From Tianweitania sp. UT-5YL-CI-8 (GTDB lineage Bacteria; Pseudomonadota; Alphaproteobacteria; Rhizobiales; Rhizobiaceae): a stretch of DNA of 64,000 bases. Within the stretch, counting starts at the first letter, position 1, and each line of letters opens with the position of its first letter. Positions 7,268 through 16,253 of this stretch are shown in pieces. The notes beneath the pieces are model-generated. The model was not told the DNA's origin, ran no database searches, and was given only the letters and a program-made list of their open reading frames with translations. The translations under genes were made by a program, and so were the position numbers. The stretch is taken from NCBI RefSeq assembly GCF_030010215.1, contig NZ_JASCRR010000005.1:1-64000 (forward strand). Direction: 5' to 3'.

Positions 7268-9724
7268 TTAGTAGAGGCCGCCTCCGCCCTCGTTGATGGC
7301 CTTGCTGGCCTGCGGCGAAAGGCCGGCACCGTTGCCGCTGCTGCCGTCTTCGCCCATGCCGATGACCCAATAGCTGTCGGCGGGACCGGTGCCAGGCTTG
7401 AAGGCTTCCATGATGGTTCCGCCATCGCCCTCGCCGGCACGCATGCCGGTCTTGCGGTTGATGGAAATCACCGTCATGCCTTCCGGAACCTGGAACTCCA
7501 CCGGAGGCACGCCTTTCATGGCGTCGGTCATATATTCCTTGAAGATCGGCGCGGACAGGCCGCCGCCGGTCGTGCCCTTGCCGAGCGAACGCGGCTGGTC
7601 GTAGCCGATATAGAGCCCGACGACCATGTTCGGCGTATAGCCGATGAACCAGGCGTCCTTCTCGTCGTTGGTCGTGCCGGTCTTTCCGGCAATCGGACGC
7701 TTCAGCTCCAGAAGGGTGGTAGCCGTGCCGCGCAGCACGACGCCTTCCATCATCGAGGTGATCTGGTAGGCCGTCATCGGGTCGAGCACCTGTTCGGAAT
7801 TGTCGATCAGCTCCGGCTCGTCCTGGCCATCCCACTCCGTCGCCACACAACCCTCGCAGCCGCGCTCGTCATGCTTGAACACGGTCTTGCCGTAGCGGTC
7901 CTGGATACGGTCGATCAGCGACGGCTTGATCTGGCGTCCGCCATTTGCCATCACCGAATAGGCCGAAACCATGCGCATCACCGTGGTTTCGCCGGAACCC
8001 AGCGCCATCGGCAGATATTGCCCGAGCTTGTCGTAGACGCCGAAACGCTCGGCATACTCGGCAACCGTTTTCATGCCCATGTCGTTGGCGAGGCGAACCG
8101 TCATCAGGTTGCGCGAACGCTCGATGCCGGCGCGCAGGGTCGAAGGGCCGGCGGCCTTGCCGTCATAGTTCTTCGGCGACCAGGTCGTGTTGCCGACGCG
8201 GATGGTGATCGGTCCGTCCATGATGACCGAGGCGGGCGTATAGCCATTGTCGAGCGCGGCCGCATAGACGACAGGCTTGAACGACGAGCCGGGCTGCCGC
8301 ATCGCCTGGGTGGCGCGATTGAACTCCGACTGCGCGAAGGAGAAGCCGCCGACCATCGCCAGCACGCGGCCGGTATGCGGGTCCATCACCACCATCCCGC
8401 CCGACACTTCGGGAACCTGCCGCAGAATATAGGAGCCTTCCGCTCCTTCCTTCGGCTGCACGAAGATGACATCGCCTGGCTTCAGCACGTCGGCCGGCGA
8501 ATTCGCCCGAACCAGCTTGCCGCCGACATTGTTGCGCATGGCAAAGCTCATGTCCGAAGCCGCGACGGTGCCTGTCTCGCGATCCTTCACGAGTGCGCCC
8601 GAGCCGTCGCGCTTCGGCTGAAGTCCGATGCCGAGCCCCGCCTTTGCACTATCCAGCACCACCGCGAGCCGCCATTCGGGAACGTCCGAGAGCCCTTTGA
8701 CCTCGCCCAGCGCCTTGCCCCAGTCGCCGGAGACATCGATGTTGGTCACAGGCCCGCGATAGCCGCGCAACGTATCGTATTTGAGCAGGCCGTCCTGCAT
8801 CGCCTTGCGGGCGAATATCTGCAGATGCGGGTCGAGCGTGGTGCGGACCGACAGGCCGCCTTCGTAAAGCGAGTTTTCGCCATAGCGTGCGATGATCTCG
8901 CGGCGGACTTCCTCGGTGAAATACTCGCCCGCGAAGACATAGCCGCCCATGCGACGACCGGTGACGCCAAGCGGCTCGGCCTGCGCCTTGGCAGCTTCCT
9001 CGCGCGAGACGTAGCCGTTTTCCTGCATCTGTGCGATGACCCAGTTGCGGCGTTCCAGCGCGCGGTCTGTCTGGCGGAAGGGATGGTAGTTGCTTGGCCC
9101 CTTGGGCAGCGCTGCGAGATAGGCTGCTTCTGAAAGCGTGAGTTCGTTTACCGACTTATCGAAATAGGTTAATGCGGCGGAGGCAATGCCGTAGGAGCCC
9201 AGGCCGAAGAATATCTCGTTGAGATAGAGCTCCAGAATGCGATCCTTGGAATAGGCCTGCTCGATGCGGAACGACAGGATCATCTCCTTGATCTTGCGCT
9301 CATAGGTCTGGTCCGACGAGAGCAGGAAGTTCTTTGCCACCTGCTGGGTGATGGTCGACGCACCGACCTGACGCCGGCCCGAGCCGACATTCTGGAAATT
9401 TGTCAGTACAGCGCGGACGAGACCCGGCACGTCGACGCCGGGGTGGCTGTAGAAGCTCTTGTCTTCGGCCGACAAGAACGCTGCCTTGACGCGGTCGGGC
9501 ACGGCCTGAATCGGCAGATAAAGGCGGCGCTCGCGGGCGAATTCGCCCATCAGGCCGCCATCTGCTGCATGAATGCGGGTCGTTACCGGCGGCTCGTAAT
9601 TTGCCAGCACCTCATAGTCGGGCAACTCCTTGCTCAGGTTGCCGACATAAAGGGCGATGCCCGCAGCGGCCAAAAGCCCCAGCGCTATCCCGATGCCGAA
9701 GAAATATCCGATAAGACGAATCAT
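7268..9724 (-). CDS. mrcA: Penicillin-binding protein 1A (bifunctional transglycosylase/transpeptidase)
   Basis: This 818-residue class A PBP polymerises lipid II glycan strands and crosslinks them. Residues 4-28 are a single N-terminal membrane anchor. The GT51 domain follows with SAEDKSFYSHPG at 85-96 and ASTITQQVAKN near 123. An OB-like insertion lies between the domains. The transpeptidase domain has SSFK with nucleophile Ser480 at 480-483, a central SRN motif (IERSRNLMTV) and KTG at 681-683. It is also called PonA. It is read in the same direction as the amidase upstream and prfB downstream, forming a cell-wall neighbourhood. Confidence 0.96.
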   Translation of the reverse strand: MIRLIGYFFGIGIALGLLAAAGIALYVGNLSKELPDYEVLANYEPPVTTRIHAADGGLMGEFARERRLYLPIQAVPDRVKAAFLSAEDKSFYSHPGVDVPGLVRAVLTNFQNVGSGRRQVGASTITQQVAKNFLLSSDQTYERKIKEMILSFRIEQAYSKDRILELYLNEIFFGLGSYGIASAALTYFDKSVNELTLSEAAYLAALPKGPSNYHPFRQTDRALERRNWVIAQMQENGYVSREEAAKAQAEPLGVTGRRMGGYVFAGEYFTEEVRREIIARYGENSLYEGGLSVRTTLDPHLQIFARKAMQDGLLKYDTLRGYRGPVTNIDVSGDWGKALGEVKGLSDVPEWRLAVVLDSAKAGLGIGLQPKRDGSGALVKDRETGTVAASDMSFAMRNNVGGKLVRANSPADVLKPGDVIFVQPKEGAEGSYILRQVPEVSGGMVVMDPHTGRVLAMVGGFSFAQSEFNRATQAMRQPGSSFKPVVYAAALDNGYTPASVIMDGPITIRVGNTTWSPKNYDGKAAGPSTLRAGIERSRNLMTVRLANDMGMKTVAEYAERFGVYDKLGQYLPMALGSGETTVMRMVSAYSVMANGGRQIKPSLIDRIQDRYGKTVFKHDERGCEGCVATEWDGQDEPELIDNSEQVLDPMTAYQITSMMEGVVLRGTATTLLELKRPIAGKTGTTNDEKDAWFIGYTPNMVVGLYIGYDQPRSLGKGTTGGGLSAPIFKEYMTDAMKGVPPVEFQVPEGMTVISINRKTGMRAGEGDGGTIMEAFKPGTGPADSYWVIGMGEDGSSGNGAGLSPQASKAINEGGGGLY

Positions 9725-9924
9725 GCCCGCTCCAGTCCGTGGTTCGCGGATTCCCTAAACAAAGCCGGCATATGCACAAGCTGCCAGCTTTTCGCGCTCC
9801 ACGCTTTAAGCTGCTTTGGAGCGTTCTTGTGGGCAAAATGCGGCAAATGCCGCGAGGCGCCGACGAATCTATACCACTAAACCGGCGCTGTGCCCAAACG
9901 GCAACGCCGTGGCAGGTGCTTTTG

Positions 9925-11136
9925 TCAGCCGCCGGCGCGCTGCAGCCCTGCCACGAAGCCCTGCACCGCATTGGCGATGCTGTCGGAAGCCTTGCTGCGC
10001 CATTCCGGGTTGCGCAGCCGTTCCTCATCTTCCGTATTGGAGAGGTAGCCGAGTTCGACAAGCACGGATGGCACGTCAGGCGCCTTCAGCACGCGGAAGC
10101 CGGCCGAGCGATGCGGGTTGTTGATCATGCCGATGGAGTTGGACAGTTCTCCCACCAGAAGGCGCGCGAACTTCATCGAGAACGTATGCGTCTCCCGCCG
10201 GATGAGATCGATGAGGATGTCGGAGACAGCGTGGTTCTCTTCTGCAATATCGACGCCAGCCAGCGCGTCGGAGAGGTTTTCGCGATCCGCCAACGCCTGC
10301 GCATCAGCATCGGACGCCTTGTCCGACATGGTATAGACCGTGGCGCCGCGAATGCCCTTGAGGCGGATAGTGTCCGCATGGACCGAGATCATCAGATCCG
10401 CACCCGCCTGCCGGGCGATGCGAACGCGGTCGTCGAGCCGCAGGAAATCGTCACCATCGCGGGTCAGCTCGACCTTATAGGCGCCGACCGACTCCAGCCG
10501 CTCCTTGAGCTGGCGGGAAAAAGCAAGCGTGATGTCCTTTTCTACCGTCCCGCTCGGGCCTTCCGCGCCGCCGTCGATGCCGCCGTGGCCGGGATCGATG
10601 ACGATTGTGAACGGCTTTGCAGCCACGGGGGCGTCGGCGCCGACCCGCGCCGTCTTAGGAGTGCTGACAGTCGATCCGGTGGTCGCGGCCTGGATGGCAA
10701 GGGCGGCTTCGAACTCCGCGTTCGAAGCCGCGGCAATATCGGCCACGACGCGGTAGCCGGGCGCGTCCTCATTTTGCAGCACGTCGATCTTGTCGACGAC
10801 GAAAGGCCCCTTGCCTGCCAGAACCAGCCGCGAAACACTCTCGTCGAGCTTGCCGTATTGGACGCCGGCGACAAGGCCGCGCGGCTTCAACTGCTGCGGG
10901 TCGATGACCAGTTGGGAACCCGGAAGATCGATGACCAGCCGGTGCGGGCTGCGCAGCAGAAACCATTTCGGCTCGGGCTCGCGGTCGAAATTCATCACGA
11001 TGCGCATGCGTGTCGCATCGCCCGCCATCTTGTAGTCGATCAGCCGGGCGTCCTGCGCATGCGCCGCTGTTACAGCGCCGAACATGAGGGCAAGCAGCAC
11101 AAAAACCCACGACAGGAGGCGGGAAACCCCTGACAT
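9925..11136 (-). CDS. amiC: Periplasmic N-acetylmuramoyl-L-alanine amidase with AMIN domain
   Basis: The 403-residue zinc amidase cleaves the bond between MurNAc and the stem peptide during septum splitting. A signal peptide covers residues 1-27 and ends AHA. An AMIN domain (about 30-140) targets the septal wall. The catalytic Amidase_3 domain (about 180-395) carries IDPGHGGIDGG with the first zinc His, EKDITLAFSRQL with the zinc Glu, SVHAD with the second zinc His, and the catalytic Glu in LVELGYLSN. I chose the ATG at 11136, which begins a clean signal peptide; an in-frame start at 11190 would add 18 residues. It lies upstream of mrcA, with about 200 bases between. Confidence 0.92.
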   Translation of the reverse strand: MSGVSRLLSWVFVLLALMFGAVTAAHAQDARLIDYKMAGDATRMRIVMNFDREPEPKWFLLRSPHRLVIDLPGSQLVIDPQQLKPRGLVAGVQYGKLDESVSRLVLAGKGPFVVDKIDVLQNEDAPGYRVVADIAAASNAEFEAALAIQAATTGSTVSTPKTARVGADAPVAAKPFTIVIDPGHGGIDGGAEGPSGTVEKDITLAFSRQLKERLESVGAYKVELTRDGDDFLRLDDRVRIARQAGADLMISVHADTIRLKGIRGATVYTMSDKASDADAQALADRENLSDALAGVDIAEENHAVSDILIDLIRRETHTFSMKFARLLVGELSNSIGMINNPHRSAGFRVLKAPDVPSVLVELGYLSNTEDEERLRNPEWRSKASDSIANAVQGFVAGLQRAGG

Positions 11137-11817
11137 TTCGTTCCGTTCAACAGCGGCAAAGCCGATAGTCACTGTCGAAGCTCCGTACAAAAATTGCGCG
11201 ATGCGTGGAAGCCGCCGAAACTTCTGCAGTTTCCATCGGACATTACCACGGCGGGGTCGATTAATGACAGGTAATCAAAGAAGGTTAACAACCCTTTTCG
11301 GCATGGGATGCGGGGCGCCATGCCCAATTTGCCGGCATCCGAACGGGGGTTGCCTTCGAACCGATCAAACCATAAAAGCGATGGTGGATGACTGCAATCA
11401 TTCGGCCTTGGCTTTCCGCGGAAAGCGATGAAGGTGCGAGCGGTCCGCTTCGAACACCCAATCGAAGTGCAGCCATCACAAAGGATTTCGCAGGCATTTC
11501 TCATTGGCAGAGAGACGCCTGTGCGAGGAAAACGGCCGGATGTGTTCCGAGCCGGCTCAGTACGAGCACAATAGCTGGTCCGGATTTCCGGGCTTTGGAT
11601 CAAAAGAAGGTGCCGCAAGGTTACGCAATGGCTCTAGGAGCACAAAGGAGAAGGTCCGCACAGAACCGCGCCATGGTGGCTGCGGGCGGAACCGTCCTGA
11701 CGCTTCTCCAGCGACCTGCAGGCACTACAATGTCCGGCACGCACAACACGGCTGAATCAAGGCGACTGGCTGATGCCCGTCGCCCTTTCGCCATGCCTGC
11801 CGGGAGGAAAATGAATA
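11137..11817. other. 680-base intergenic region between the amidase gene and rne
   Basis: This stretch separates the divergent amiC and rne genes. Short frames in it lack convincing starts or composition. It should contain both promoters and the rne leader; rne leaders are usually long because RNase E controls its own mRNA. A weak candidate rne promoter is TTGCCT at 11350-11355 and TAAAAG at 11373-11378, 17 bases apart. I saw no conserved RNA gene. Confidence 0.4.
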
Positions 11818-14742
11818 ATGGCCAACAAGATGCTGATCGACGCCTCCCACCCGGAGGAGACTCGCGTTGTCGTCACGCGCGGTAACAGAATCGAAGAGTT
11901 CGACTTTGAGTCACAAGACAAGAAGCAGTTAAAAGGCAATATCTATCTGGCGCGGGTCACCCGCGTTGAACCGTCCCTCCAGGCAGCTTTCGTTGAATAT
12001 GGCGGCAATCGCCACGGCTTTCTGGCTTTCAGCGAAATCCATCCCGACTACTACCAGATCCCGGTAGCCGATCGTCAGGCGCTGTTGCGCGCCGAGGCGC
12101 AGGAAGCTGAGGATGAGGACGCCGAAGACGAGGACGGAGAAGACCGTGGGCGCGGACGCCGCAACAAGCGGCGCGGACGCAATCGCGGCCGGAGCGAAGA
12201 CGAGAACAAGCCGGCCGAAGCGTTGGACGCTTCCGAGTCGGACTCCGAAGGCAATGCCGAAGCTACGCCAAGCGAAACCGACGACACCTTTCAGGAAGTA
12301 ACGGCCGAGAGCGATGAGCCGTCGTCCACCAGCGATTCGGAGCAGTCTCGCGATGACAAACAGTCCGGCGATGACGAACCGTCCGGCGACAACGGCGAGA
12401 CCTCCGGCCCCAAATCAATTGCTGCGGCTGTCGAGCTCGATGAAATCTCGGAAGCGCCGCGCGGCGACAAGCAGGAGTCCGACGAGGTCAACCACGGCAC
12501 CGTCGAGGAAATCTCTTCGTCCAATGACGACGAACACGAGATCGAATCGGTAGGCGCCGAAGACGCCATCGAAGAGGCGCGCGACCGTCGCCGTCCGGTC
12601 CGTCGTCATTACAAGATCCAGGAAGTCATCAAGCGCCGCCAGATCCTTCTGGTCCAGGTGGTCAAGGAAGAGCGCGGCAACAAGGGCGCTGCTCTGACGA
12701 CCTATCTGTCGCTTGCAGGCCGTTATTCGGTACTGATGCCAAACACCGCACGCGGTGGCGGCATCTCGCGCAAGATCACCAATGCGCAGGACCGCAAGCG
12801 CCTCAAGGAAGTCGTTGCCGAACTGGAAGTGCCGAAGGGCATGGGCGTCATTCTGCGCACCGCCGGCGAAAGCCGCACCAAGGCTGAGATCAAGCGCGAC
12901 TACGAATATCTGATGCGGCTGTGGGAGAACGTCCGCACCCTGACTCTGCAATCGTCGGCCCCTGCCCTCGTCTATGAAGAAGGCAGCCTGATCAAGCGCT
13001 CGGTACGCGATCTCTACAACAAGGATATCGACGAAATCCTTGTTTCCGGCGAGGAAGGCTATCGCGAGGCCAAGGACTTCATGCGCATGCTCATGCCGAG
13101 CCATGCAAAGGTCGTCCAGCCCTACCGCGACACGACGCCGATCCTGGTGCGCAGCGGCATCGAAGCCCAGCTTGACCGCATGCTGCAACCCCAGGTCACG
13201 CTCAAATCAGGCGGATACATCATCATCAACCAGACCGAAGCCCTGGTTGCCATCGACGTCAACTCCGGCCGCTCCACCAAGGAGCATTCCATTGAGGAGA
13301 CGGCGCTGCACACCAATCTGGAGGCGGCAGAAGAGGTTGCCCGCCAGTTGCGTCTGCGCGATCTTGCCGGCCTGATCGTCATCGACTTCATCGACATGGA
13401 AGAGAACCGGAACAACCGGGCCGTCGAGAAGAAGATGAAGGACTGCCTGAAAAACGATCGTGCACGCATCCAAGTGGGCCGCATTTCGCACTTCGGCCTG
13501 CTCGAAATGTCGCGCCAGCGCATCCGGGCCAGCGTTCTCGAAAGCACGATGAAGCCTTGCCCGCATTGCGGCGGCACCGGCCACGTCCGGTCGGATTCGT
13601 CCGTTGCGCTGCTCGTCGTCCGCGCCATCGAGGAATCCCTGCTGAAGGATTCGCGTCACCACATTACGGTCAAGACGCCCGTCGCCACGGCACTCTACAT
13701 CCTCAATCACAAGCGCAGTTCGCTGGTAGATCTGGAAAAGCGCTTTGCTGTGACGATCACGCTGGAGCCGGACGAGACAGTAGGCGCGGCCCACCACGCG
13801 ATCCTGCGCGGAGCAGTTGCCGAAAAGCCGTTGACCACCGAAGTTCCCACTTTGGTCACTTATGAAGAGCCCGAGATCGAAGACGAAGAAATCGTCGAGG
13901 TTGAGGTCGAGGAAGAGCCGGAAGAGCAGCCCGTCAAGGCGCATCCGCAGCCCACAGCGGCGCAGCAGACCAATGGCGACGCCAACCGCAAACGCAAGCG
14001 GCGTCGGCGTCGGCGCGGCGGTCGCGATCGTGACGATGCCGCAACGACCGAGGCCGACCAGGCGCTCACGACCGGCGGCGCTTCGACCGATGACGAAGAC
14101 AGCGACGCCGAAAGCCATGTGGACGATCAGGAGATCAAGACTGGCGATGAAGCTGACGCTTCCGACAGCGAAGGTGTGAAGAAACGCCGCCGTGGCAAGC
14201 GTGGCGGAAAGCGCAATCGTCGAGACGACGAGGCACTGCCCGAAAACGGCGAAGACGTTTCAGCTGTCGAACTAGATTCCGCTGCCGATGCAGAGCCTAG
14301 TGTCGAAACCGCGGCAGAAGTCCAAGTAGAAACGACCGATGTCGAAGCGGTTTCCGCCGAGCCTGTGGGGGAAGAAAAGCCCGCCGAACCGGTCAAGAAG
14401 CCCCGCCGCAGCACCCGGAGCAAAAAGGCTGTAGCAGAAACGGTTCCAGGCGAAGCAACGGCTGCAGAAGCGGAAGTGGTTCCGGCCGAGGATGCAAAAC
14501 CTGCCAAGCGCCGCGCGACACGGCGTAAGACGACCAAGGAAGAGGAGCCGGTGGTCGAGGAAGTAGCAGTCCAAGCCGAGGCAGAGGACACAACAGTCCA
14601 GGCCGAGGCAACTGAAGCTGCTCCAGGGCCTGAACAACCGGCGGAGGCTGAACAACCTCAGGTCGTAGAAGAGCAATCCGAAGAGATTGGCGAAGAAAAA
14701 CCCAAGAAGGGTGGCTGGTGGCAACGCCGAGGATTCTTCTGA
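11818..14742 (+). CDS. rne: Ribonuclease E
   Basis: RNase E is the single-strand endonuclease that initiates mRNA decay and processes rRNA and tRNA. The 974-residue protein starts MANKMLIDASHPEETRVVVT. Its S1 domain (from about residue 36) is split by a roughly 170-residue acidic insertion (about 95-260) and resumes at RRHYKIQEVIKRRQILLVQV. The catalytic core includes VAIDVNSGRSTKEHS and LIVIDFIDM, which carry the two magnesium-binding Asp. The zinc link CPHCGGTGH is near residue 580. The C-terminal 300 residues are low-complexity, with alternating basic RKRRRRRRG and acidic Glu-rich stretches, as in degradosome scaffold regions. It ends in WWQRRGFF, a short conserved tail typical of alphaproteobacterial RNase E. 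Confidence 0.96.
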   Translation: MANKMLIDASHPEETRVVVTRGNRIEEFDFESQDKKQLKGNIYLARVTRVEPSLQAAFVEYGGNRHGFLAFSEIHPDYYQIPVADRQALLRAEAQEAEDEDAEDEDGEDRGRGRRNKRRGRNRGRSEDENKPAEALDASESDSEGNAEATPSETDDTFQEVTAESDEPSSTSDSEQSRDDKQSGDDEPSGDNGETSGPKSIAAAVELDEISEAPRGDKQESDEVNHGTVEEISSSNDDEHEIESVGAEDAIEEARDRRRPVRRHYKIQEVIKRRQILLVQVVKEERGNKGAALTTYLSLAGRYSVLMPNTARGGGISRKITNAQDRKRLKEVVAELEVPKGMGVILRTAGESRTKAEIKRDYEYLMRLWENVRTLTLQSSAPALVYEEGSLIKRSVRDLYNKDIDEILVSGEEGYREAKDFMRMLMPSHAKVVQPYRDTTPILVRSGIEAQLDRMLQPQVTLKSGGYIIINQTEALVAIDVNSGRSTKEHSIEETALHTNLEAAEEVARQLRLRDLAGLIVIDFIDMEENRNNRAVEKKMKDCLKNDRARIQVGRISHFGLLEMSRQRIRASVLESTMKPCPHCGGTGHVRSDSSVALLVVRAIEESLLKDSRHHITVKTPVATALYILNHKRSSLVDLEKRFAVTITLEPDETVGAAHHAILRGAVAEKPLTTEVPTLVTYEEPEIEDEEIVEVEVEEEPEEQPVKAHPQPTAAQQTNGDANRKRKRRRRRRGGRDRDDAATTEADQALTTGGASTDDEDSDAESHVDDQEIKTGDEADASDSEGVKKRRRGKRGGKRNRRDDEALPENGEDVSAVELDSAADAEPSVETAAEVQVETTDVEAVSAEPVGEEKPAEPVKKPRRSTRSKKAVAETVPGEATAAEAEVVPAEDAKPAKRRATRRKTTKEEEPVVEEVAVQAEAEDTTVQAEATEAAPGPEQPAEAEQPQVVEEQSEEIGEEKPKKGGWWQRRGFF

Positions 14743-14750
14743 GATACGAA

Positions 14751-14789
14751 GCGAAAGTTGCCCTGCGAAAAAAGTAGGGCAACTTTCGC
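14751..14789 (+). terminator. Rho-independent terminator after rne
   Basis: A perfect 14-bp inverted repeat (GCGAAAGTTGCCCT and its complement) around an 11-base loop starts nine bases after the rne stop and is followed by a T-rich stretch. Confidence 0.88.
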
Positions 14790-14896
14790 ATTTCTCGTGT
14801 TTTTGTGTGATCCGTTTCTTTTCTCTGTTCGTAGAGAGTCAAAATATTCAAGGGATTTCCACCTTGGATCGCGATGACACCAGAATGGAGAACAAG

Positions 14897-15361
14897 ATGA
14901 GTTCCGAAAGCAAGGCTGATATCCTGGAGCTCACCGCTCACATCGTCAGTGCCTATGTCGAAAAGAACCAGTTGCCCGCATCAGCCCTGCCGGAGTTGAT
15001 TGCAAGCGTGAATGCATCGATCGCGGCGCTTTCCAGTCCGGCCGAGGCTCCTGTGGAGCCCTTGGTTCCTGCGGTTAATCCCAAGAAGTCCATCCAGAAC
15101 GACCACATTATCTGCCTGGAAGACGGAAAGAAGTTCAAATCCTTAAAGCGGCATCTGTCGGTTCACTATGGCCTATCTCCTGAGGCTTACCGCACGAAGT
15201 GGGGCCTGCCCAAGGACTATCCGATGGTTGCGCCAAGTTATGCCGCGCGCCGTTCCGAACTCGCCAAGCAATTGGGGCTTGGCAAAGCTGCCGCTGCCGA
15301 GCCGGAACCTGCACCAACAGCGCCGGCACCTAAGAAGACACGGGCCGCGAAAGCGAAATAA
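14897..15361 (+). CDS. MucR/Ros-family transcriptional regulator (zinc-site variant)
   Basis: The 154-residue protein resembles MucR/Ros regulators, which control exopolysaccharide, motility and symbiosis or virulence genes in rhizobia and brucellae. The N-terminal helix EAxIVxAYVxxN-like region (LTAHIVSAYVEKNQLPASAL) mediates oligomerisation. The DNA-binding core is CLEDGKKFKSLKRHLSVHYG followed by SPEAYRTKWGLPKDYPMVAP. The second zinc-ligand Cys of Ros is Asp here (C-x2-D), as in zinc-independent Mesorhizobium Ml proteins. A basic Ala/Lys/Pro tail (PAPKKTRAAKAK) follows. The ATG at 14897 has GGAG six bases upstream; an in-frame ATG at 14885 is the alternative. A terminator follows. Confidence 0.92.
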   Translation: MSSESKADILELTAHIVSAYVEKNQLPASALPELIASVNASIAALSSPAEAPVEPLVPAVNPKKSIQNDHIICLEDGKKFKSLKRHLSVHYGLSPEAYRTKWGLPKDYPMVAPSYAARRSELAKQLGLGKAAAAEPEPAPTAPAPKKTRAAKAK

Positions 15362-15382
15362 CTTAAGCTGTTTTGATTTGAT

Positions 15383-15407
15383 AAACCCCGGTTCGCCGGG
15401 GTTTTTT
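15383..15407 (+). terminator. Rho-independent terminator after the mucR-like gene
   Basis: AAACCCCGG, a TTCG tetraloop and CCGGGGTTTTTT form a compact GC-rich hairpin with a T run, 21 bases after the stop. Confidence 0.92.
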
Positions 15408-15518
15408 GTTGCGTCGCACAAATGCATTGCTGCTATGCAGCATCAGCGCTTTTCGTGGCAACGGAAATTGCTATTTTGGCGAACGGGAGGATTGTTCTGA
15501 AAGAGACAGAGAACGATC

Positions 15519-15677
15519 ATGAATTTCCGTACCAAGTTCCGCGAATGGCGCCTTTATCTGCAGACGGTCGACGAGTTGAGCCGCTGCACCAACCGCGATC
15601 TCAGCGATCTCGGCATTAACCGCTCCGACATTCGCTTTGTTGCCAAGGCTTCTGCGCGCGCAGCCAGGTTCGGCTGA
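15519..15677 (+). CDS. DUF1127 small Arg-rich protein (52 residues)
   Basis: A short frame encodes a 52-residue basic protein with the DUF1127 signature: YLQTVDELSRCTNRDLSDLG followed by INRSDIRFVAKASARA. Small proteins of this kind in Agrobacterium and Rhodobacter influence carbon and phosphate metabolism and RNA turnover, sometimes with their own mRNA acting as a regulatory RNA. The ATG at 15519 is preceded by a purine-rich AGAGACAGAGAACG. It stands alone between terminators and the converging Dabb gene. Confidence 0.85.
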   Translation: MNFRTKFREWRLYLQTVDELSRCTNRDLSDLGINRSDIRFVAKASARAARFG

Positions 15678-15760
15678 TACAGCCGTATCGAACGGGCATA
15701 AAGCAAGCGGGCTTTCCGGCGCTGTCGGAGGCCCGTTTTGTTTGACTGATCCGGTATCGG

Positions 15761-16060
15761 TCAACCACCTTTTGCGGGTGAAGATATATCCGCCGAAAAT
15801 CTCAACTCGCGCATTGGTTTCACCCGACGAGTTGTCTCACCGTAGGTCGGATGCGCCTTATAGGCTTCCAGCGCGTCCATATCCGGAAACTCCGCATAGA
15901 CCACGACGTCGATCGTTTTGCACAGCGGATCGACCTTTGCATTCAGCGTCACTTCGAAAAGCGTCGAGTGCGGAATGGTACCGAGCGCCATGAGCCCCTC
16001 CCTGATTCGCTCGACATCGCTCGCATCGAGCGCACTGAAAAATACGATGTGGCGGATCAC
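15761..16060 (-). CDS. Dabb-domain (stress-responsive alpha/beta barrel) protein
   Basis: The 99-residue product starts MIRHIVFFSALDASDVERIR, the typical first beta strand and helix of the Dabb fold, and continues with VVVYAEFPDMDALEAYKAHP and the HPTYGE turn that closes the fold. Dabb proteins form dimeric alpha+beta barrels; some are enzymes but most bacterial ones have no assigned substrate. It is divergent from the photolyase operon, with about 190 bases between, so both promoters lie there. Confidence 0.86.
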   Translation of the reverse strand: MIRHIVFFSALDASDVERIREGLMALGTIPHSTLFEVTLNAKVDPLCKTIDVVVYAEFPDMDALEAYKAHPTYGETTRRVKPMRELRFSADISSPAKGG

Positions 16061-16253
16061 GGCTCTTCTCCTGAAAGACTTGGATTCGAGAAGCTGCGTA
16101 TCACCTTAGACGCGGAAATAACACCGCAACCGCATGAGATCATTCGAACTTCATGGCGCTGAATTCGGTGCGGCTTTGCTGACACCGACAATCCGTTTCC
16201 GTCCCCAGCACGTACAAAGACCCGTTGCATGAACGGCATTGGGGGGTGGGGAA

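Noticed and set aside
7226-9133. A 635-codon plus-strand frame opposite mrcA
   Set aside because: It is antisense to a complete penicillin-binding protein with all motifs. Its His/Arg/Val-rich composition is typical of reverse-strand shadows in GC-rich genomes.
16061-16253. An RpoE-type promoter before the photolyase operon
   Set aside because: I searched by eye for TGATC(C/A) with a TAA element 17-19 bases later and found none. The nearest sequence, GAGATCATT near 16137, does not fit.
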